Assembly (NCBI GenBank): GCA_040388785.1
Contig: JAZKBD010000013.1
Location: 1 to 53,148 of the forward strand
Direction of reading: 5' to 3'
From: 66-474 sp040388785
Lineage (GTDB): Bacteria; Pseudomonadota; Gammaproteobacteria; Xanthomonadales; Rhodanobacteraceae
DNA length: 53,148 nucleotides
Notes under the pieces: generated by a model
Database searches by the model: none
What the model was told of the DNA's origin: nothing
What the model saw: the letters and a program-made list of their open reading frames with translations, nothing else
Position numbers and translations under genes: made by a program
Shown: positions 40,672 through 52,934 of the stretch, piece by piece
How positions within the stretch are numbered: the first letter of the stretch is position 1
How the letters are laid out: each line of letters opens with the position of its first letter

Positions 40672-41508
40672 CTATCGTTGTGGTAGCTGGTTGAGCCTTG
40701 CGTCAAGTTTTGAATTTTCGGGCAGGCGGATCAGGAATTCGTCTTGCAGCACCGCGCGGATTTCCTCAGTGGTGGCGAGCGTTCGCTTGATGGTGGCGCC
40801 GCCGGTGGTGTGTTCGGCAAATTGGCGGTTGCGCAGCGTGAGTCTGCGGCCGGCCGGGGCTCGCGCAGCGCTGATGCCCGTGACGAAGTGCGAATCGGGG
40901 TTGGCGGACGTCCAGTAGTTGCTGACGCGGTAGTCGGCCGGGAATTGCGGCTGCAGGTCGAAGCGGTACAGGGTCTGCCACGCATCGGCGGCGAACAGTT
41001 GCAGCCGCCAGTCGTTGTCATCGCGGCGGATCAGCCGAAAGGGTTCGTGCGGTGTGGCCTGTTCGATGTCGGGAACGAGTTGCAGCGGACCGGTAGGGGT
41101 GTTGCCGCCGAAGCCGACGTCGGCCAGCCATGACTTTCCATCGGCTTCGACGCGCAGCAGCATGTGGGTGCGCGCGGTGATCGCATCTTCGGGTTGTCCC
41201 CACAACACGCGGGCGGCGAGGTCGGTGACCTGGAAGCCGATGGCGCGAAGGGCGTCGCTCAGCAGGCGGTTCTGTTCGAAGCAGTAGCCGCCGCGGTGGT
41301 CGTGCACCAGTTTGCGTTGGACGGATGCGATGTCCAGTGCAGGGGAGATGCCGAGGAAAGGGTCGAGGTTTTCGAATGGGATCGTGGCGACGTGTGCGGA
41401 GATGATGGCGCGCAGGGTTTGCAGGTTGGGGGCGATGGGCGCGCGCACGCCGATCCGTTCGAGGTATGCGTGGAGGTTGATGGATTCGTTCTGTGCTTCT
41501 TCTTGCAT
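40672..41508 (-). CDS. nat: Arylamine N-acetyltransferase
   Basis: This 278-residue cytosolic enzyme transfers acetyl from acetyl-CoA to arylamines or arylhydrazines. The catalytic triad is recognisable: Cys in HDHRGGYCFEQN, His in ARTHMLLRV and Asp in WLADVGFGG. IPFENLDPFLG near residue 45 is also conserved. The gene ends just before the AT-richer cluster, whose candidate promoter starts within 30 bases of the nat stop. The ATG at 41508 gives a standard length. Confidence 0.93.
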   Translation of the reverse strand: MQEEAQNESINLHAYLERIGVRAPIAPNLQTLRAIISAHVATIPFENLDPFLGISPALDIASVQRKLVHDHRGGYCFEQNRLLSDALRAIGFQVTDLAARVLWGQPEDAITARTHMLLRVEADGKSWLADVGFGGNTPTGPLQLVPDIEQATPHEPFRLIRRDDNDWRLQLFAADAWQTLYRFDLQPQFPADYRVSNYWTSANPDSHFVTGISAARAPAGRRLTLRNRQFAEHTTGGATIKRTLATTEEIRAVLQDEFLIRLPENSKLDARLNQLPQR

Positions 41509-41539
41509 GTGTCGTTTTTGCTGGCGCGAAAGTCAGTGG

Positions 41540-41646
41540 ATTACTCGCGCCATCCTTGGCGCTCGCCCTTCGGGCCGCCTTCGGCGTTCGCGTTTGCAAT
41601 CCTGCAAACGCAGTCCGGCCTTCGCCGGGATGACGAGCAAAAAAGG
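41540..41646. repeat. Type C repeat between nat and the S9 peptidase gene
   Basis: The stretch TCGCGCCATCCTTGGCGCTC to AACGCAGTCCG nearly repeats the block at 31718-31805, and it ends CTTCGCCGGGATGACGAGC. The element contains GTTTGCAATCCTGCAAAC, a small hairpin shared by both copies. Confidence 0.8.
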
Positions 41647-41651
41647 TGTCG

Positions 41652-43796
41652 CTAGTGCGTGGTACTTCCGAGTTTGCGTTGCAGGAACTCCACGGTCGCG
41701 GTGTCGGCCTGCATCCACGAGGCGTGGCGCAGGAAACCGTGGATCTCGTTGGGGATCACCATTTCCTCGAACGGGACGCCGTGTTTCCTGAGGCGCGGCA
41801 CCACGTCGGTCATCTGCATGAAATGCACGTTGTGGTCGTCGTCACCCTGGATCAGCAGCACCGGTGATTTCCATTTCGCGATGTCGGCGTCGGGCGAGGA
41901 ATCCCACGCCACCTTCAGCGCCTCCTTGTAGTCGCCCTGTTCGTAACGTGCGTCCGGTTTGCCGAACCACTCGGCGATGTCGCGTGACCAGTCGTGCACG
42001 CCGTGCATGTCGACGCCGGCCTTGAAGATGTCGGAATTTCTCGCGAGCGCGAGCGCGGTCAAGTAACCGCCGTAGGAACCGCCCCAGATGCCGATGCGCG
42101 CGGCGTCGACGCCGGGCACGCGTTGCAGGTACTTCGCGCCGGCGACGACGTCCTGGTATTCGGAGGCGCCGGTCGGCCCCCAATGCGGCGGGTTGTGGAA
42201 CGCGTGCCCGTAGCCAATGCCGAGCCGGTAATTCACCGACAGCACGGTGAAGCCGTGCGCGGCGAGATACTGGTTCACGGCGTAACTGTTGCTGTAGTAA
42301 TCCATGTAATGCCAGCCCAGCAGCATCTGCCGCGGCGGCCCGCCGTGCACGAAGATCATGCCGGGCTGGTTGGCGCCGGCATCGGCGCTGCGGAACAACT
42401 GTCCCTGGATTTCAGTGCCATCGGCGGCCTTGAAGGTCACCGCCTGCGGGATCACCAATTGCGCGGTCGGGAAATCGGCCGGGATCAGGTTGGCCTGCAG
42501 CGCTTTCTGTCCGCTGCCGTTGGCCTGCATGACGGAGACCAGTGGCGGCCGTTGCGCACCTGCATCGATGTAGGCGATGGCGCTACCCGCCGCGGCGGGT
42601 GAGGTCTGGATGCCGCTGCCCGAAGTCAACGCAACCGGTTGCGCACAATCGGCGGGCACGCGGAACAGGTGACGGCGATCGTTGTCGTCTTTGGTGGTGC
42701 CGGTGTTGGCGGTGTACACGATCGAACGCGCGTCGGGCGCCATCACCACGTCTTCCACCATGAACTTGCCGGGCGTTAGCAGCTGTGGCGTGCCACCGTT
42801 CGCATCGATCGAATAAAGATGCGGCCAGCCATCGATGTCGCTCAGGAACACCAGCTTCGAACCACCATCGGCCCAGTGCAGGTTCGCGCCGCCGGCCGCC
42901 TGCGGATACGAACCGACCAGCGTGTCGGGACTTTGCCACACCACGTGCGCCTGTCCGGTGCGCGCATCGGCAACCCGGATCGACCACGGCTGCGGCGTCT
43001 GCGTGAGGATCGGTTGCGGCGGTCCGCCGTTGCCCGGCTGGCGCGTGAACGCGATCTGCGAACCGTCGGGTGACCAGCGCGGATCGCCATCGGCTTCGGC
43101 CGAAGGTGCGAAATACAGGATCGGCGTGTGGTCGTCGGTGAACACGCCGATGAACGCGTGGTCGTCACGACGCGACACGAACGCGAGCCGCTTGCCGTCG
43201 GGCGACCAGTGCAGGTCGCCGTCCTTGCCGTGATCGAAGAACAGGCGCTTCGGCTTGGCCTTGTCGCTCGCCGACAACGGCGCGGTCCAGACCTGGTCGT
43301 CCTTGATGTAGGCGAGCTTGCCGTTCGATGAAATCGCCGGCGCATCGCCTTCGGTGAGTTCGTGCGCGGTATTCGTGTGCAGGTCAACCGTCCACAACAT
43401 CACCTTCGGTTCGACCGGACTGGACGCGGGATCGACCGCCACTTTCACGGGCCAGTTGGAGTCGTGGTCGCCGCCGCGCACGAACACCAGCGCGTCGCCC
43501 GACGGCGAGAAGGTGAGCTGCGTGATCTCCTGGCCGTCGTCCTGCGTGAAACGCGTGACCTGGTGCGGTTTTAAATCCGGCGCGTTCGCTATCCAGACAT
43601 TGCGCACGCCGTTCTGGTCGATGACCCAGGCAACGCGATCGCCGTGCTCCGCCGAAGTCAGGCCGAGCGGAAAGGGATAGGACAGTACCTGCGCCAGCGC
43701 GAAGCCGGTTTTCGATTGAGCTGCGATGGCTGCCGGCGGCAATACGCCGGTCGCGGCGACAAATGCGGCGAACACGAACGCGTGCAGTCTATACAT
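41652..43796 (-). CDS. Secreted S9 family prolyl oligopeptidase/dipeptidyl peptidase
   Basis: This 714-residue exported serine peptidase has a signal peptide (about 26 residues), an N-terminal beta-propeller with TolB/WD40-like PD40 blades (LTFSPSGDALVF, LHWSPDGKRLAFVSR, RWSPDGSQIAFTR, LHWADGGSKLVFLS), and a C-terminal alpha/beta hydrolase. The catalytic Ser is in IWGGSYGGYLTALA, Asp in LIQGDDDHNVHF and His in NEIHGFLRHASW. GGGGAG upstream supports the ATG at 43796; the longer frame (to 44054) runs through a repeat and was rejected. It probably cleaves proline- or alanine-containing oligopeptides in the periplasm. Confidence 0.94.
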   Translation of the reverse strand: MYRLHAFVFAAFVAATGVLPPAAIAAQSKTGFALAQVLSYPFPLGLTSAEHGDRVAWVIDQNGVRNVWIANAPDLKPHQVTRFTQDDGQEITQLTFSPSGDALVFVRGGDHDSNWPVKVAVDPASSPVEPKVMLWTVDLHTNTAHELTEGDAPAISSNGKLAYIKDDQVWTAPLSASDKAKPKRLFFDHGKDGDLHWSPDGKRLAFVSRRDDHAFIGVFTDDHTPILYFAPSAEADGDPRWSPDGSQIAFTRQPGNGGPPQPILTQTPQPWSIRVADARTGQAHVVWQSPDTLVGSYPQAAGGANLHWADGGSKLVFLSDIDGWPHLYSIDANGGTPQLLTPGKFMVEDVVMAPDARSIVYTANTGTTKDDNDRRHLFRVPADCAQPVALTSGSGIQTSPAAAGSAIAYIDAGAQRPPLVSVMQANGSGQKALQANLIPADFPTAQLVIPQAVTFKAADGTEIQGQLFRSADAGANQPGMIFVHGGPPRQMLLGWHYMDYYSNSYAVNQYLAAHGFTVLSVNYRLGIGYGHAFHNPPHWGPTGASEYQDVVAGAKYLQRVPGVDAARIGIWGGSYGGYLTALALARNSDIFKAGVDMHGVHDWSRDIAEWFGKPDARYEQGDYKEALKVAWDSSPDADIAKWKSPVLLIQGDDDHNVHFMQMTDVVPRLRKHGVPFEEMVIPNEIHGFLRHASWMQADTATVEFLQRKLGSTTH

Positions 43797-43837
43797 GGCA
43801 TATCTCCCCAGAGAAGGTCCGATCAAACATACCGTCG

Positions 43838-43948
43838 TCCATTCCGCGAAAGCGGGAATCCAGTGTCTTTGCTGTAACTTTGGCTCCAAAGTCACTGGGC
43901 CCCGGATATCGCTTCGCGATTCCGGGGTGACGAGCAAAGCGAAGCGAA
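43838..43948. repeat. Type C repeat upstream of the S9 peptidase gene
   Basis: CATTCCGCGAAAGCGGGAAT and CGCTTCGCGATTCCGGGGTG flank a core (CCAGTGTCTTTGCTG...CCAAAGTCACTGG) whose reverse complement resembles 31679-31718. It sits between divergent genes. Confidence 0.75.
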
Positions 43949-44035
43949 GCGGCTTCGTCTCGATTCCCCAATGATTCGCACGTCGTGCGGCGCGTGTCCA
44001 GTGCCGACCGTCATGGCGTGCGGCATACTGTGTCG

Positions 44036-45295
44036 ATGAACGATTTTGCGTCATGGCCGCATGTGGTCATCCTCGGCGGCGGCTTCGGTGGCTTGAAGGC
44101 CACGCGCGCGCTGCGCCGTGCGCCGGTGCGCATCACGCTGATCGACCGCGCCAACCACCACGTGTTCCAGCCGCTGTTGTACCAGGTGGCTGGCGCCACG
44201 CTGTCCGGTCCCGACNNNNNNNNNNTGCGGCACATCGTGCGTCGGCAGCGCAATGTCACCGTATGGATGGAAGAGGTGACCGGCATTGACGTGGCCACGC
44301 GGCGGGTGAGTGCCGGCACGCAGACGATTGGCTACGACTACCTGATCGTCGCGACCGGTTCCACGCATGCGTATTTCGGCCACGACGACTGGGCGGCATT
44401 TGCGCCGGGGCTCAAGACCATGAACGACGCGCTGGCGATCCGGCGACGGATTCTCTCTGCGTTCGAGGCGGCCGAATGCGAGCCCGATGCCGAACGTCGC
44501 AAGCAATGGCTGACGTTCGTGATCGTCGGCGCGGGACCGACCGGCGTAGAACTGGCGGGCACGCTGGCGGAAATCGCGCATCACACCTTGCCGCGCGAAT
44601 TCCGGATCGCGCATCCGCGCGACGCGCGCATCCATCTGGTCGAAGCCGGTCCGCGCGTGTTGTCGGCGATGCCGGAGAAGCTTTCGGAGATCGCGCGGCG
44701 CAAGCTGGAAAGCATGGGCGTCGAAGTCCACACCGGCGCCGCGGTGACCGATATCGATGCGGACGGCGTGCGCATGGGTGACGAACACATTGCCGCGCGA
44801 ACGGTGTTGTGGGCGGCGGGTGTGGCGGCATCACCGCTGGGCGCGCAGCTCGGTGGCGAACGCGACCGGGCAGGGCGCGTGAAAGTGGCGCCCGACCTGT
44901 CGCTGCCGGGACATACGGAGGTATTCGTGATCGGCGATCTCGCGTTGGTCGAGCAGGACGGGCAGCGCGTGCCCGGCATGGCGCCCGCGGCCAAGCAGAT
45001 GGGCACGTACGTCGCGCACGTGATTCGCGATCGGATGGTGGGGCGCGCTGCGCCGCGGTTTCGCTACCACGACGATGGCAGCCTCGCCAGCATCAGCCGC
45101 TCGTCGGCGGTGGTCGATCTGCGCGGCTTGGAATTTTCCGGCTTCATCGGTTGGCTGTTCTGGCTGTTCGCGCACATCTTCTTCCTGATCGGCTTCCGCA
45201 ACCGGCTGGCGGTGATGTGGAACTGGGCGTGGTCGTACCTGACGTGGCAGCGGGGTGCGAGGATCATCGTGGGGCGAGGTAGCAGGAAATCCTGA
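44036..45295 (+). CDS. ndh: Type II NADH dehydrogenase-like FAD oxidoreductase (10 N inside)
   Basis: This 420-residue membrane-associated flavoprotein transfers electrons from NADH to quinone without proton pumping. The FAD-binding motif VVILGGGFGGLKATRAL, the NAD site FVIVGAGPTGVELAGTLAE, the TGSTHAYFGHDDW active-site region and the AQ-type VFVIGDLALVE segment are visible. The C-terminal FIGWLFWLFAHIFFLIGFRNR amphipathic/hydrophobic segment is the membrane anchor. Ten N at 44216-44225 interrupt the conserved GPD.....RHI segment. The ATG at 44036 gives the standard N-terminus. Confidence 0.92.
   Translation: MNDFASWPHVVILGGGFGGLKATRALRRAPVRITLIDRANHHVFQPLLYQVAGATLSGPDXXXXRHIVRRQRNVTVWMEEVTGIDVATRRVSAGTQTIGYDYLIVATGSTHAYFGHDDWAAFAPGLKTMNDALAIRRRILSAFEAAECEPDAERRKQWLTFVIVGAGPTGVELAGTLAEIAHHTLPREFRIAHPRDARIHLVEAGPRVLSAMPEKLSEIARRKLESMGVEVHTGAAVTDIDADGVRMGDEHIAARTVLWAAGVAASPLGAQLGGERDRAGRVKVAPDLSLPGHTEVFVIGDLALVEQDGQRVPGMAPAAKQMGTYVAHVIRDRMVGRAAPRFRYHDDGSLASISRSSAVVDLRGLEFSGFIGWLFWLFAHIFFLIGFRNRLAVMWNWAWSYLTWQRGARIIVGRGSRKS
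44216..44225. other. Assembly gap (10 N) in the NADH dehydrogenase gene
   Basis: Ten unknown bases lie between GGTCCCGAC and TGCGGCACATC. The reading frame is consistent on both sides, but family members usually have five residues here (IAAPL) whereas the gap leaves four, so the true gap may be 13 bases. Confidence 0.99.
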
Positions 45296-45303
45296 CCTAC
45301 GCC

Positions 45304-45432
45304 TGTCGTCATTCCGGGGGCCACGCCGGCATGTTCGGCGTGGCAACCCGGAATCCATTTTGGCTTCTTTGAAACGCAAAATGGATTCCCGGTCCCGCCC
45401 GCAAACGGCGCGGACGGTCCGGGAATGACGTC
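45304..45432. repeat. Type C repeat between the NADH dehydrogenase and tilS genes
   Basis: CGTCATTCCGGGGGCCACGCC at the left and GGTCCGGGAATGACG at the right are inverted arms, with inner blocks AATCCATTTTGGC and GCAAAATGGATT also inverted. It lies between convergent genes and may help end both transcripts. Confidence 0.75.
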
Positions 45433-45456
45433 AGGTTGAGAGCCGGCCCTGAGTGA

Positions 45457-46785
45457 CTATGCGCACCATTCAGGGCGGTTCCAGCGTGGCCGCGCGCCGC
45501 GCACATTGAGAATGGCCTTGCCTCGTTCGCTGAACCAGAGATCGGCCACTGCGATCAATGCGTCGTTCTCGTAAATCAACGGGCAGCGACCGCGCATCCA
45601 TGGCGGCACGCGCGCCTGCTGGAACAGATGGCGCAGTTCGCGGGTGTGCGAATCGCCGGCGGGTTTAATTCGCTCGCCGCCTTCACGAAAGCGGACGGTC
45701 AGCGGCGGGTCGAGCGGCGTTTTGGCTGCGTGCGTGAATTCCGGACCGATTGATTCAAGTCGCAGCCCGCCGCAATCCTGCGGCAATTCGAGTGGCGAGC
45801 CGTTCCATTGCGCTTGCCAATCATTCGGCAGCGACGCGAGTGGTCGCGTGGCGTGCAGGCGCCCATCCCAGATGCGGACCTCCGCGCCCGGCCATGCGAT
45901 GACCGGCGTACTGTCGTCTGATGCGTGCACAGCTTGCTTCGCCAGTTCGGCGCGCGACGCATCGGGTGGCGAAAAAAAACCTCGCGCGTGCAGCCACGTA
46001 TCCAGCACCGGCGCGCGCAACGCCTCGGGCAGCGCCAGCCAGCCGGTGACGTCGAGCGTGTCCGCTTTGCGTCGCAATTCCACCAGTGCGGTTTGCGCGG
46101 CAGCGTCGATGTAGTCGGCGGCCGTGCGGCAAAGCTGCGCCGCGTGCAGGATGGATGCCTCGGCGTGCGGCCAGTGCGCCGCCACGCGCGGCAGGATTTC
46201 CCGCCGCAACACGTTGCGGGCGAAGCGGGGATCGACGTTGGCCGGGTCGTCGATGCAGGACAACGTGTTGTCCGCCAGGTACTTGCGCAGGTCCTCGCGT
46301 GGCGTTTCGAGCAGCGGCCGCCACAGGAATCCGCGCGCGAAGGGACGCAGCACGCGCATGCCACCCAGGCCTTCGGGGCCCGCGCCGCGCAGGAGCTTCA
46401 GCAGGATGGTTTCGATCTGGTCATCGCGGTGATGACCCAGCGCCAGCCATTCGCCTTCGCGAAGCTGCTCGGCAAAGGCTCGATGACGCACCCGCCTCGC
46501 CGCGGCTTCGATGCCTTCTCCGCGTGAGTCGTCCACCTGCACGCGCACCACGTCCAGCGGCACGTCGATGGACGCGCAAAAATCGGAACACCGTTTCGCC
46601 CACTCCGCGCTTTCCGCGTGCAGACCATGATCGACGTGCAGCGCGCGCAGGTCGCGCGCGCGTGCTTCCGGCAGGCGCGCCAGCGCGTGCAGCAGCGCGG
46701 TCGAGTCGGGACCGCCGCTGAAGGCGACGCACAGGGCAGGTGGTGCACTCGCCTCGATCCGCGCCCGCAGGTCATCCGTCCACAC
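45457..46785 (-). CDS. tilS: tRNA(Ile)-lysidine synthase
   Basis: This 442-residue cytosolic enzyme attaches lysine to C34 of the CAU tRNA-Ile, switching it to AUA decoding. The PP-loop is VAFSGGPDSTALLHAL, and ALHVDHGLHAES and ALGHHRDDQIETILLKLLRGAG are the conserved N-terminal catalytic motifs. The middle TilS substrate-binding domain and the C-terminal small domain (RHLFQQARVPPWMRGRCPLIY) follow. The ATG at 46785 is 3 bases after the stop of the NYN-domain gene, and the accA, NYN and tilS order suggests a continuous transcription unit. Confidence 0.95.
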   Translation of the reverse strand: MWTDDLRARIEASAPPALCVAFSGGPDSTALLHALARLPEARARDLRALHVDHGLHAESAEWAKRCSDFCASIDVPLDVVRVQVDDSRGEGIEAAARRVRHRAFAEQLREGEWLALGHHRDDQIETILLKLLRGAGPEGLGGMRVLRPFARGFLWRPLLETPREDLRKYLADNTLSCIDDPANVDPRFARNVLRREILPRVAAHWPHAEASILHAAQLCRTAADYIDAAAQTALVELRRKADTLDVTGWLALPEALRAPVLDTWLHARGFFSPPDASRAELAKQAVHASDDSTPVIAWPGAEVRIWDGRLHATRPLASLPNDWQAQWNGSPLELPQDCGGLRLESIGPEFTHAAKTPLDPPLTVRFREGGERIKPAGDSHTRELRHLFQQARVPPWMRGRCPLIYENDALIAVADLWFSERGKAILNVRGARPRWNRPEWCA

Positions 46786-46788
46786 GGT

Positions 46789-47538
46789 TCAGGCCTTGCC
46801 GGACTTCGCGCGATTGCGGACGTGGATGGTCTTGGCACGGCCCTCACCGGCACTGCGCCGCTCGATGTCGAACAGCGTGGTCGCGGTGATCAGGTCACTC
46901 AGCTTGCCGTAGCCGTAGCTGCGCGCGTCGAAGTCCGGGCGCTGCTTGCTGATGATCGAACCGACCGCACCGAGCCCGGCCCAGCCCTCGTCGTCCGAGG
47001 CCGCCTCCACCGCATTGCGCAGCAGGTTGACCAGTGAGGAATCCTGCTTCAACTGCGCCGCCGTGCGGGGTTTTTCCGGCGTGGGCTCGTCGGGTTTTCC
47101 GGAGAGGTTCTCGACGTACACGAACTTGTCGCACGCGGCCACGAACGGCTCCGGCGTCTTGCGTTCGCCGAAGCCGTACACGATCAATCCGGATTCGCGC
47201 AGGCGTCCCGCCAGTCGTGTGAAGTCACTGTCGCTGGAGACGATGCAGAAGCCGTCGAAGCGTCCGGAATACAAAAGGTCCATGGCGTCGATGATCAGCG
47301 CGGAATCCGTGGCGTTCTTGCCGCGCGTGTACCCGAACTGCTGCATCGGCTGGATCGACTGCTTCAGCAGCGTCTCCTTCCAGCTTTTCAGGTGGGTGTC
47401 GGTCCAATCGCCGTAGGCGCGCTTGACGTGCGCGGTCCCGTATTTGGCGATTTCCGCGAGCAGCGCGTCGAGCAGCGACGGCTGCGCGTTGTCGGCGTCG
47501 ATCAGGACGGCGAGCTTGGCGGCGGATTCACTGGCCAT
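46789..47538 (-). CDS. NYN-domain protein with LOTUS/OST-HTH-like C-terminus
   Basis: This 249-residue cytosolic protein has an N-terminal NYN (PIN-like) nuclease fold: LAVLIDADNAQPSLL, YTRGKNATDSALIIDAM and CIVSSDSDFTRLAGRLRE carry the acidic residues expected to bind metal. The C-terminal part (SSLVNLLRNAVEAA, GWAGLGAVGSIISKQRP, YGYGKLSDLITA) resembles the LOTUS/OST-HTH RNA-binding module. The start MASESAAKL at 47538 was chosen; MESP at 47550 is an alternative. It is predicted to cut or bind RNA, but this is inference from the domains. Confidence 0.85.
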   Translation of the reverse strand: MASESAAKLAVLIDADNAQPSLLDALLAEIAKYGTAHVKRAYGDWTDTHLKSWKETLLKQSIQPMQQFGYTRGKNATDSALIIDAMDLLYSGRFDGFCIVSSDSDFTRLAGRLRESGLIVYGFGERKTPEPFVAACDKFVYVENLSGKPDEPTPEKPRTAAQLKQDSSLVNLLRNAVEAASDDEGWAGLGAVGSIISKQRPDFDARSYGYGKLSDLITATTLFDIERRSAGEGRAKTIHVRNRAKSGKA

Positions 47539-47641
47539 GGGCGACTCCATCGCGGCGGGTTGCTCCGATGGTAGCGCGGCGGCGTCCGCCCGATGGTCAG
47601 GCGATGCGCGTTGGCGGGGCCGATCCGCGCACGGGCAAGGA

Positions 47642-48598
47642 TCAATCCTGGTACGAGCCGTAATGTCGCAGCTTCCGGTAGCGCTGCTCAAGCAGTTCCT
47701 CGACGGTCAGGCCCTGCAGTTCGTCGAGCTCGTTCAGCAGCACCGCTTTCAAGCGAATCGCCATCGAACGCGGATTGCGGTGCGCGCCGCCGGTGGGTTC
47801 GCGGATGACCTTGTCGATCAGGCCCATTTCCTTGAGGCGCGGTGCGGTCAGGCCCAGCGCGTCGGCGGCATCCTTGGCGCGGCCGGCGTTCTTCCACAGG
47901 ATCGACGCGCAACCTTCCGGAGAGATCACCGAATAGGTCGAATACTGCAGCATGTTGACGCGGTCGCCCACGCCGATCGCCAGCGCGCCGCCGGAACCGC
48001 CTTCGCCGATCACGGTGCACACGATCGGCACCTTCAGTTCGGCCATGACCTCGAGATTGCGCGCGATGGCCTCGCTCTGGCCGCGCTCCTCGGCGCCGAC
48101 GCCGGGGTACGCGCCGGGCGTGTCGATGAAGGTGAGGATCGGCAAGCCGAAGCGTTCGGCCATTTCCATCAGGCGCAGCGCCTTGCGATAGCCTTCCGGA
48201 CGCGGCATGCCGAAATTGCGGCGCACCTTGGACTTGATGTCGCGACCCTTCTGGTGGCCGATCACCATCACCGGCCGCCCGATGATGCGCGCCAGCCCAC
48301 CCACGATCGCGGCGTCGTCCGCGTACATCCTGTCGCCCGCGAGTTCGTGGAACTCGTCGCAGATCACCGCGACGTAGTCGCTGGTGTACGGGCGCGCCGG
48401 GTGGCGCGACAGTTGCGTGACCTGCCACGGTGTGAGGTCACGGAAGATTTCGGCGGTCTTGATGCGCAGCTTCGAGCGCAGCTTGCCGACTTCGTCATCC
48501 ACGTCGATGGCGTTGTCGCGGCCGGAGGCGGTCAGCCCGCGCAGCTTGTCTTCCAGCTCGGCGATCGGCTGCTCGAAATCGAGGAAATTGGGATTCAT
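47642..48598 (-). CDS. accA: Acetyl-CoA carboxylase carboxyltransferase subunit alpha
   Basis: This 318-residue subunit, with AccD, transfers the carboxyl group from carboxybiotin to acetyl-CoA in fatty-acid synthesis. The start MNPNFLDFEQPIAELE is the classic AccA N-terminus. The crotonase-like core includes GGLARIIGRPVMVIGHQKG, FIDTPGAYPGVGAEERGQSE and GEGGSGGALAIGVGD. It lies 44 bases downstream of dnaE, an order common in Gammaproteobacteria. Confidence 0.96.
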   Translation of the reverse strand: MNPNFLDFEQPIAELEDKLRGLTASGRDNAIDVDDEVGKLRSKLRIKTAEIFRDLTPWQVTQLSRHPARPYTSDYVAVICDEFHELAGDRMYADDAAIVGGLARIIGRPVMVIGHQKGRDIKSKVRRNFGMPRPEGYRKALRLMEMAERFGLPILTFIDTPGAYPGVGAEERGQSEAIARNLEVMAELKVPIVCTVIGEGGSGGALAIGVGDRVNMLQYSTYSVISPEGCASILWKNAGRAKDAADALGLTAPRLKEMGLIDKVIREPTGGAHRNPRSMAIRLKAVLLNELDELQGLTVEELLEQRYRKLRHYGSYQD

Positions 48599-48642
48599 TC
48601 GCTGCGTCTGATCCGGCGAAGCGGCGATTATACCGGCGCCGT

Positions 48643-52242
<3,600 letters not shown>

Positions 52243-52325
52243 GACGGGGTTCGTGGTATCCGTGCAAGCCTATTGTCGCCGCGCAGGGGCGGCAAGCTTG
52301 TTTTTTGCGGCGTTGCTTGCTCTCG

Positions 52326-52904
52326 TCAGTGCGAGCCTGGAGGCGCAGCCGCCGGACTTGCAGGATTGGCAACCGAAGCCGACAACGGGGGCGCAGGCTC
52401 GTTCATGAGGCTGGTGATTTCGGCCGCCAGCGGGGTGAGCATGTCTTCGTCGTAACCGACATGGACGCTGGCCACGGTGCCGTCGCGGTGCAACAGGATC
52501 ATGGTCGGCAACGAGCCGCCGAGGCCAAACGATTTGTTCAATGCGCCGGTCCGGTCCCACGTCATGATCAAGCCCGGCAACTTCGGCATCAACACGTGGA
52601 CGGCACGCGAGAAGACGCGATGGTCTTCCTCGTAGTTGATCTCCACCACCTGCAGCGGGTAGCCCCGTTCCCTGGCGGTCGCCTGCAATCCGGCCAGCAC
52701 GGGCATTTCTTTCATGCAGTACCCGCACCAGGTCGCCCAGAAGCTGATCACCACCACCTTGCCGCGCAACGCCGAGGCGCGCACTTCCTGGCCGTCGAGC
52801 GTCCTGCCCAGATCGTCCGGAGGAACGGAGCCCGGCGGCAATGCCTTGGCCCAGGCGTGGCTGCACGCCAATGCCGCACAAAGAACCAGCAAGAGCTTTC
52901 GCAT
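52326..52904 (-). CDS. TlpA-like periplasmic thioredoxin
   Basis: This 192-residue exported thiol-disulfide oxidoreductase has a signal peptide (MRKLLLVLCAALACSHAWA), a TlpA/ResA-type domain with LRGKVVVISFWATWCGYCMKEMP (active site Cys-Gly-Tyr-Cys), and the cis-Pro loop GLGGSLPTMILLHRDG. A low-complexity Pro/Ala tail follows. It is probably a reductant in the periplasm, for example for cytochrome c or envelope proteins; the partner cannot be read. It lies between rnhB and dnaE on the same strand, an insertion relative to the common gene order. Confidence 0.9.
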   Translation of the reverse strand: MRKLLLVLCAALACSHAWAKALPPGSVPPDDLGRTLDGQEVRASALRGKVVVISFWATWCGYCMKEMPVLAGLQATARERGYPLQVVEINYEEDHRVFSRAVHVLMPKLPGLIMTWDRTGALNKSFGLGGSLPTMILLHRDGTVASVHVGYDEDMLTPLAAEITSLMNEPAPPLSASVANPASPAAAPPGSH

Positions 52905-52934
52905 CGCCGCCCCCTTTCGCCCCCAGGCATTCTG

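Noticed and set aside
40557..40706. Longer N-terminus for the DUF6338-like protein (start at 40706)
   Set aside because: It would overlap the nat 3' end; the strong ribosome-binding site and the hydrophobic N-terminus favour 40556.
52260..52310. Terminator between the TlpA-like gene and dnaE
   Set aside because: The hairpin has its T-tract on the plus-strand side, where no gene ends; on the minus strand the run of A precedes the stem, so it does not fit a terminator.
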